From assembly GCA_041488395.1 (NCBI GenBank), contig JBGPPE010000090.1:1-11352 (forward strand): a stretch of 11,352 nucleotides of DNA, written 5' to 3'. Below the pieces are notes generated by a model, which saw only the letters and a list, made by a program, of their open reading frames with translations, had not been told where the DNA came from and made no database searches. The DNA comes from 39-52-133 sp041488395. Its GTDB lineage: Bacteria; Pseudomonadota; Gammaproteobacteria; Burkholderiales; Gallionellaceae. Position numbers and translations under genes: made by a program. Positions 1 through 4,452 of this stretch are shown here, piece after piece. Numbering within the stretch: the stretch's first letter is position 1; every line of letters begins with the position of its first letter.

Positions 1-2
1 GC

Positions 3-89
3 GTGCTGGAAAAAATACGGCTCACTGTCTCCGCACATACCCTCTCCCCTGGCCCCTCTCCCACAAATGTGAGAGGGGAAGAGGTATGA
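3..89 (+). CDS. possible C-terminal tail of an upstream gene (partial)
   Basis: A reading frame open from the left edge ends in TGA at 87-89 and overlaps the ybbP start as ATGA. The visible tail begins VLEKIRLTVSAH and then runs through the inverted repeat, reading SPGPSPTNVRGE. Because ybbP homologues usually follow an ABC ATPase gene (ybbA), this could be the end of that ATPase, extended by the repeat. Only 28 codons are visible and none carries a family signature, so it may be a chance open frame. Confidence 0.22.
   Translation: MLEKIRLTVSAHTLSPGPSPTNVRGEEV
37..87. repeat. GC-rich inverted repeat spanning the ybbP ribosome binding site and start codon
   Basis: The inner arms CCCCTCTC (53-60) and GAGAGGGG (71-78) are exact complements around a short loop. 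The outer arms, ATACCCTCT (37-45) and AGAGGTAT (80-87), are complementary apart from one extra C. The Shine-Dalgarno-like AGGGG (74-78), 7 nt before the ATG, and the first two bases of that ATG lie in the right arm. The form resembles the short CCCTCTCCC/GGGAGAGGG intergenic repeats scattered through many proteobacterial genomes. Family membership cannot be shown from a single copy. Confidence 0.6.
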
Positions 90-2548
90 ACAACCTGCGC
101 CTTGCCCTGGCCATGCTGCGGCGCGACTGGCGTGCCGGCGAATGGCGCGTGCTGCTGATCGCGCTGTTGCTGGCGGTGGGCAGTATCAGCACGGTGGGGC
201 TGTTTGCCGACCGCGTGCGCCAGGCGCTGCAGCAAGAAGCGCATGCCCTGCTCGGTGCCGACCTGCGTGTAACCTCGACCCATCCGCTGGCGCCCAGCTA
301 TCGCGCGCAGGCGCAGCAGCGCGGCTTGCGCGTGCTGGAGACGGCGGTGTTTCCCAGCATGGTGACGCATCCTTCAGGCACGCTGCTGGTTGAAGTACAG
401 GCGCTGGAACAGGGTTATCCGCTGCGCGGCAAGATCATGCTCGAAGATGAGGGCACGGAACAGCAGGCGCAGGGTGTGCCTGCGCGCGGCGAGCTGTGGG
501 CGGATGTGCGCATGCTGCGGCGTGCCGGGCTGCACATCGGTGATGAGGTGAGCCTGGGCAAGCTGCACCTGCGCGTGGCGGAGCAGGTGGTACGCGATGT
601 CGATCAGGCGGTCGGTTTCGCCAGCATTGCGCCGCGTGTGATGATCAACCGTGCCGATCTGGCCGCGACCGGGCTGGTGCAGGAAGGCAGCCGCATCAAT
701 TACCGCCTGCTGGTGGCAGGTGATGCGGCGCAGGTGGCGGAGCTGCGCAGCTGGCTGAAAGCGCGCTTGCTGGCGGGCGAGAAGCTGGAGGATGTGCGCG
801 ATGCACGTCCGGAGATACGCCAGGCGCTGGAGCGCGCCGAGCACTTCCTCGGCCTGGCCGCGCTGATGGCCTTCGTGCTGGCCGGGGTTGCGCTGGCGCT
901 GGCGGCGCGGCGTTTCATCTCGCGCCATCTCGATGCCTGTGCCGTGATGCGCTGTCTGGGGGCGAGCCAGGCACAGGTGCTGCGCATCTTTCTGTACCAG
1001 TTCCTGCTCCTGGGTGCTGCCGCTATCGTACTGGGCTGTGTGCTGGGCTACGCATCACAGGCCGTGCTGGTGTCCTCCATCGCCGCCATGCGCGAGGCCA
1101 ACCTGCCGCTGCCGGGCTGGCAGCCGCTGGCGCAGGCGGCTGCCAGCGGCATGGCGCTGTTGCTGGGCTTTACCTTTTTGCCGCTGTGGCAGCTGAAGCG
1201 CGTTTCGCCCCTGCGCGTGATACGCCGCGAGCTGGGTCTGCCCGGCGCCAATACCGGATTGATGTATGCCTCGGGTGGCGTGGTGCTGAGTGCGCTGTTT
1301 CTGTGGCAGGCGGGCTCGCTCAAGCTGGGGCTGACCGTGCTGGGCGGTCTGGCTGCGGGGCTGCTGGTGTTTGGTTTGATCGCCTGGCTGTGCCTGCGCG
1401 CGCTGGCCGCATTGCCGCTGGGCAAGCGCCATGTGTTTGCCAACCTGGCGCGGCACGGCCGCAGCAACGCGGTGCAGATCGTCGCGCTGAGCCTGGGCGG
1501 CATGGCCTTGCTGCTGCTGACGCTGGTGCGTGCCGAGCTGATGCAGAACTGGCAGGAGCGCCTGCCGCCGGATGCGCCGAATCATTTCATGGTGAATATC
1601 CAGCCGGATCAACGCGCCGCCCTGCGCACTTTCTTTGCCCGGCACCAGCTGGCTGCGCCGGAGCTGTTTCCCATGGTGCGCGGGCGGCTGATCGCGATCA
1701 ACCAGCGCAGCGTCAGCGCCAATGACTATATCGAACCCAATGCACGCGCGCTGGTGGAGCGCGAATTCAACCTGTCCTGGGCGGACGTGCTGCCCGAGGG
1801 CAACAAGCTGGTGCAGGGCGAGTGGTGGGGCAAGTCGGGCGAGGCCGAATTGTCGGTGGAAGAGGGGATTGCCAGGACGCTTAACATCCATCTGGGCGAC
1901 ACGCTGACTTACGATGTGGCCGGCAGCCAGTTTTCCGCGCGGGTGGCGAATTTGCGCAAGCTGCGCTGGGATTCCATGCGCGTGAATTTCTTTGTGATCA
2001 CCACGCCGTCCCTGCTGGCGGATTACCCGGCCAGCTACCTCAGCAGCTTCTACCTGCCGCCCGATCGGGCTAAAGCAGGCGATGAGCTGCTCAAGGTCTT
2101 TCCCAATCTGCTGGTAATCGACACCGAGGCGATCATCGCGCAGGTGCGCCACATCATGGACCAGATCGCGCAGACGCTGACGGCGATTTTCCTGTTTACC
2201 CTGCTCAGCGGCGTGGCGGTGCTGTATGCCGCGCTGCTCGCCACGCAGGATGAGCGCATTTATCAGGCGGCCATCCTGCGCACGCTGGGGGCGGACAGCC
2301 GCTATCTGCGCCGCCTGCACCTGGGCGAGTTTGCCGTGCTGGGTGCCTTGAGCGGTCTGTTTGCCGCGGCAGGTGCGGCACTGCTGGGCTGGGTGCTGGC
2401 GCGCAACGTGCTGGAGATACCCTATGCGCCGTCGCCGATGTTCTGGCTGGCGGGACTGGGTGGCGGTGTTGTCACGGTGATGCTGGCGGGCTGGCTGAGC
2501 ACGCGGCGCGCGACGCAGTTGCCACCAATGCAGGTGCTGGCGGCATAG
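86..2548 (+). CDS. ybbP: YbbP-like ABC transporter permease (FtsX/MacB superfamily)
   Basis: This 820-residue inner-membrane protein matches E. coli YbbP (about 800 residues) in length and in landmarks such as the LPPDAPNHFMVNIQPDQ region near 493-510 and SVEEGIARTLNIHLGD further on. It has one N-terminal membrane segment (about 20-41), a periplasmic MacB-type domain, a first FtsX domain (about 250-380, with the MRCLGASQAQVLR loop at 288-300), central membrane segments near 393-483, a second large periplasmic region, and a C-terminal FtsX domain (about 698-815, with ILRTLGADSRYLRR). It has no ATPase domain and would pair with a YbbA-type ATPase, probably encoded just left of the window. The family is thought to act in envelope lipid or lipoprotein handling or in efflux; its substrate is unsettled. 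The start is ATG 86 with AGGGG 7 nt upstream, inside an inverted repeat. Confidence 0.92.
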   Translation: MNNLRLALAMLRRDWRAGEWRVLLIALLLAVGSISTVGLFADRVRQALQQEAHALLGADLRVTSTHPLAPSYRAQAQQRGLRVLETAVFPSMVTHPSGTLLVEVQALEQGYPLRGKIMLEDEGTEQQAQGVPARGELWADVRMLRRAGLHIGDEVSLGKLHLRVAEQVVRDVDQAVGFASIAPRVMINRADLAATGLVQEGSRINYRLLVAGDAAQVAELRSWLKARLLAGEKLEDVRDARPEIRQALERAEHFLGLAALMAFVLAGVALALAARRFISRHLDACAVMRCLGASQAQVLRIFLYQFLLLGAAAIVLGCVLGYASQAVLVSSIAAMREANLPLPGWQPLAQAAASGMALLLGFTFLPLWQLKRVSPLRVIRRELGLPGANTGLMYASGGVVLSALFLWQAGSLKLGLTVLGGLAAGLLVFGLIAWLCLRALAALPLGKRHVFANLARHGRSNAVQIVALSLGGMALLLLTLVRAELMQNWQERLPPDAPNHFMVNIQPDQRAALRTFFARHQLAAPELFPMVRGRLIAINQRSVSANDYIEPNARALVEREFNLSWADVLPEGNKLVQGEWWGKSGEAELSVEEGIARTLNIHLGDTLTYDVAGSQFSARVANLRKLRWDSMRVNFFVITTPSLLADYPASYLSSFYLPPDRAKAGDELLKVFPNLLVIDTEAIIAQVRHIMDQIAQTLTAIFLFTLLSGVAVLYAALLATQDERIYQAAILRTLGADSRYLRRLHLGEFAVLGALSGLFAAAGAALLGWVLARNVLEIPYAPSPMFWLAGLGGGVVTVMLAGWLSTRRATQLPPMQVLAA

Positions 2549-2553
2549 TTGCG

Positions 2554-2568
2554 CTACCCTGGGGGTAG
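2554..2568. terminator. small hairpin between the convergent ybbP and pstS genes
   Basis: CTACCC (2554-2559) and GGGTAG (2563-2568) can form a 6-bp stem with a 3-nt loop in the 37-bp gap between the two stop codons. The position suits a bidirectional terminator. The stem is short and there is no T-tract on either side, so the call is weak. Confidence 0.25.
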
Positions 2569-2585
2569 TTCAGCGTTAACCCGCT

Positions 2586-3617
2586 CTAGTACCACACTGC
2601 TTTGCCGTCTTTGCTTTTAAGTTCAGCCCAGGAAGAACGTACCTGTGTCATCACCACTTTGGGCAACATGACGTAGTCAAGGTACACCGCAGAAAGTTCA
2701 CCGGTACGGTAAGCGCCGTCAAAAAAACGCAATACCTCCTTGGCATGGACCGCATCGTTCATGTCTTTGGGAATCAGAATGAAGGTGGTTGCCACAATAG
2801 GCCAACTTGCATGGCCAGGGGCATTGGTAAGAATCTGTTGAAAGCCGCTGGTTGGTTCCCATTTCGCTCCTTCTGCTGCAGCCTGGGTGCTGCCTGCGTT
2901 AGGTTTTACGAACAGTCCGTCGCGGTTTTTCAGTTGTACGTAATCCAGCTGCTGCGCCATGGCGAAGGCATATTCCACATAGCCGATGGCACCTGGTGTG
3001 GACTTTACCTTGGCGGCAACGCCGGCATTGCCCGGGGCGCCTTGCCCAATGTTCCACTGGACGCTCAACCCTTCACCCATGCTGCTTTTCCACTCCGGGC
3101 TGATCTTGGCCAGATAGTTGGTGAAGTTGAAAGTCGTGCCGGATTTGTCTTCACGGTAAATGACCGCGATAGGCAAATCAGGCAGGTGCAGGTCCGGGTT
3201 CAGGTTGCGTAATTGCGGGTCATTCCATTGCTTGATTTTGCCCAGATAAATTGCCGCCAGGGTCGTGCCGTCCAGTTTTAACTGGGCCTGCAAAATGCCT
3301 GGAAGATTGATGACGGGCGTGACTGCGCCCATCAGCATGGGAAATTGCAGCAGATTTTTCCTGTTTAATTCTTCCGGAGCGAGTGGCATGTCGGATCCCG
3401 CAAAATCGACTGCCCGTGCATCGATGCGTTTAATCCCTTCGCCAGAGCCAACAGCCAGGTAATCTACAGTGGCAGCTGCACGCTTGCTGTAGCTCTCGGC
3501 CCATTTTTGATAAACCGGCGCGGGGAAGGTGGCGCCTGCGCCGCGGATTTCATCGGCAAATGCTGACGGAATGATGCAAAACAAGACGAAAAGATGTTTT
3601 GAAAATGAAGTAATCAT
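2586..3617 (-). CDS. pstS: periplasmic phosphate-binding protein PstS
   Basis: A 343-residue substrate-binding protein of the Pst high-affinity phosphate uptake system. Residues 1-21 form a signal peptide cleaved after AFA, giving a mature protein that starts DEIRGAGATFP. All eight phosphate ligands of E. coli PstS have counterparts at a constant offset of 20 residues: T30, F31, S58, D76, R155, S159, G160 and T161. The GNAGVA and GAIGYVEYAFA signatures are present near 196-218. The ATG at 3617 has AGGAG 5 nt upstream. No pstC, pstA, pstB or phoU flanks it: downstream is the convergent ybbP and upstream a divergent glutaredoxin gene. It must therefore work with a permease encoded elsewhere or act as a stand-alone scavenger or sensor. 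Its leader of about 230 nt carries a c-di-GMP-I riboswitch and its promoter overlaps a Pho-box-like site. Confidence 0.95.
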   Translation of the reverse strand: MITSFSKHLFVLFCIIPSAFADEIRGAGATFPAPVYQKWAESYSKRAAATVDYLAVGSGEGIKRIDARAVDFAGSDMPLAPEELNRKNLLQFPMLMGAVTPVINLPGILQAQLKLDGTTLAAIYLGKIKQWNDPQLRNLNPDLHLPDLPIAVIYREDKSGTTFNFTNYLAKISPEWKSSMGEGLSVQWNIGQGAPGNAGVAAKVKSTPGAIGYVEYAFAMAQQLDYVQLKNRDGLFVKPNAGSTQAAAEGAKWEPTSGFQQILTNAPGHASWPIVATTFILIPKDMNDAVHAKEVLRFFDGAYRTGELSAVYLDYVMLPKVVMTQVRSSWAELKSKDGKAVWY

Positions 3618-3685
3618 GATGACTCCTATGCTTGTGCATTAAATAAGCGGCTACCAGCAAGGAGGGGCGCAAGGGAAAGCAGAGA

Positions 3686-3710
3686 TTAAACCGCCTGAAT
3701 GGCGGTTTAA
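3686..3710 (-). terminator. perfect hairpin after the riboswitch aptamer (likely expression platform)
   Basis: TTAAACCGCC (3710-3701 on the minus strand) and GGCGGTTTAA (3695-3686) form a perfect 10-bp stem with a 5-nt loop. It starts at the base right after the GEMM-I aptamer and lies 68 nt before the pstS ATG. This is the usual place for a riboswitch terminator. The U-tract is poor, with UUUAA inside the stem and UCUCUGCUUU after it, so factor-independent termination may be weak. Part of the left arm (CCGC) could instead pair with GCGG in the 3' strand of the aptamer, a possible switching contact. Confidence 0.55.
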
Positions 3711-3800
3711 CTGGCAATCCCGCTGTCATAGCATGCTTTAGCACGCCTTAGACCGGTAACTTTGCGTCCCTACCTTTTGATAGGTTTGCCTTTTACATGG
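3711..3800 (-). promoter_or_regulatory. cyclic di-GMP-I (GEMM-I) riboswitch aptamer in the pstS leader
   Basis: Read on the minus strand, the conserved GEMM-I blocks occur in order: GGCAAACC (3790-3783), a hairpin CCUAUC-AAAA-GGUAGG, GGACGCAAAG (3769-3760) and CCGGUCUAAG (3755-3746). These are followed by the hairpin GCGUGC-UAAA-GCAUGC and then UAUGACAGCGGGAUUGCC (3730-3713). The UCUAAG/UAUGA pair matches the tetraloop-receptor element that docks the first hairpin. The base before GCAAACC is G, as in c-di-GMP binders, not the A reported for cGAMP-preferring GEMM-Ib variants. The A of GCAAAG that stacks between the ligand's guanines is present. The aptamer begins about 47 nt after the predicted start of transcription and is followed at once by a strong hairpin and then pstS, so c-di-GMP should switch pstS expression. 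The direction (on or off) cannot be read from the sequence. Confidence 0.93.
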
Positions 3801-3853
3801 CTGCAGGTGGTTGATTATTCCAACAAGAATTTAGCCACATTACAGTGGTGGTT

Positions 3854-3881
3854 ATTTTAACCAGAATTTTGTGACTGTCAA
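3854..3881 (-). promoter_or_regulatory. sigma70-type promoter for pstS
   Basis: On the minus strand there is a perfect TTGACA -35 (3881-3876), a 16-bp spacer and a TAAAAT -10 (3859-3854, 5 of 6 matches). Transcription would start near 3847, giving a leader of about 230 nt that contains the riboswitch. The -35 lies within one repeat of the Pho-box-like element. A palindrome, TGGTTA-TTT-TAACCA (3849-3863), covers the -10. Confidence 0.62.
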
Positions 3882-3902
3882 AAAAATTTAACATGACTGT
3901 CA
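3872..3902. promoter_or_regulatory. Pho-box-like operator: two TGACTGTCA palindromes 22 bp apart
   Basis: The 9-mer TGACTGTCA occurs at 3872-3880 and again at 3894-3902, exactly two helical turns apart. Each contains the PhoB half-site CTGTCA on the plus strand and CAGTCA (5 of 6) on the minus strand. PhoB half-sites are spaced 11 bp, so 22 bp fits two units around a degenerate middle one. On both sides an A/T-rich -10-like hexamer follows about 10-11 bp beyond the outer half-site. Placement between pstS and a divergent gene supports PhoB control. Another regulator that recognises TGACNGTCA is possible. Confidence 0.55.
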
Positions 3903-3919
3903 TCTTGCCCGGATAAAAG
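3897..3919 (+). promoter_or_regulatory. candidate Pho-dependent promoter for the glutaredoxin gene
   Basis: Going rightward, CTGTCAT (3897-3903) is followed after 10 bp by TAAAAG (3914-3919). That is the spacing from the last Pho half-site to the -10 in E. coli pstS. There is no good -35, as expected for a PhoB-activated promoter. The -10 match is modest, and the leader to the ATG at 4057 would be about 130 nt. Confidence 0.28.
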
Positions 3920-4056
3920 CGGAGTTTTTGGGCAATACCCACAAGTTTGTTAAACAGTCAGCGCGTAATTGAATGGTAAAATTCGCCGGCCCGTCTTGTG
4001 TTACCGCAAGTATCTACCGCTAAACTTCATTATTTTTCAACTCAGGATCATTCCAG

Positions 4057-4452
4057 ATGAAATTGATCATCAGACTTTTTTTCAGAACGCTGCGCGTTAT
4101 TCTTATTCCGGTGGTACTGCTATGGGAGATCGTGACCACGCCCAAGGGTGTGCTACGTTCAGCCGATGAACAGGCAAAGATAGACCAGCAAACGCGCAGT
4201 ATGGCGCTGTACCAGTTCAAGACCTGTCCGTTCTGCATCAAGGTCAGGCGCGAAATCACCCGTTTGTCGCTGCACATCGAGTTGCGCGATGCGCAGCATG
4301 ATGCAAAACAGCGTGAAGATTTGCTGCAGGGGGGCGGTTCGCTGCAGGTGCCTTGTCTGAGAATTACCGATGCACAGGGCCACAGCCAGTGGATGTACGA
4401 ATCATCCGAGATTAATGCTTATCTGCATAAGCGTTTTGGGACAGTACATTAG
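4057..4452 (+). CDS. membrane-anchored glutaredoxin-like protein
   Basis: A 131-residue protein with one N-terminal membrane segment (about 5-25, LIIRLFFRTLRVILIPVVLL) followed by a glutaredoxin fold. The fold shows the redox motif CPFC at 57-60 (YQFKTCPFCIKVRR), the cis-proline at P99 in QVPCL, and the ESSEINAYL helix that helps bind glutathione. The basic residues in the first half of the anchor suggest the catalytic domain faces the cytoplasm. It probably reduces protein disulfides or glutathionylated cysteines near the membrane; the substrate is unknown. The start ATG 4057 has AGGA (4044-4047) 9 nt upstream. The gene diverges from pstS and shares its control region. Its last 41 bp overlap the 3' end of the opposing GGDEF-EAL gene. 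Confidence 0.85.
   Translation: MKLIIRLFFRTLRVILIPVVLLWEIVTTPKGVLRSADEQAKIDQQTRSMALYQFKTCPFCIKVRREITRLSLHIELRDAQHDAKQREDLLQGGGSLQVPCLRITDAQGHSQWMYESSEINAYLHKRFGTVH

Noticed and set aside
1055..2320. 421-codon open frame on the minus strand opposite ybbP
   Set aside because: It lies wholly antisense to a clear YbbP homologue in GC-rich DNA; its translation is rich in Gln, Arg and His with no domain pattern.
3711..3800. cGAMP-specific GEMM-Ib variant instead of c-di-GMP-I
   Set aside because: The ligand-discriminating base before GCAAACC is G, the c-di-GMP form; binding assays would settle it.
3905..3935. TTGCCC/GGGCAA inverted repeat in the glutaredoxin leader
   Set aside because: Only 6 bp with a 19-nt loop and no T-tract; likely chance.
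3969..4169. 66-codon plus-strand frame starting before the glutaredoxin gene
   Set aside because: It overlaps the glutaredoxin start in another frame, lacks a ribosome site, and shows no recognisable features.
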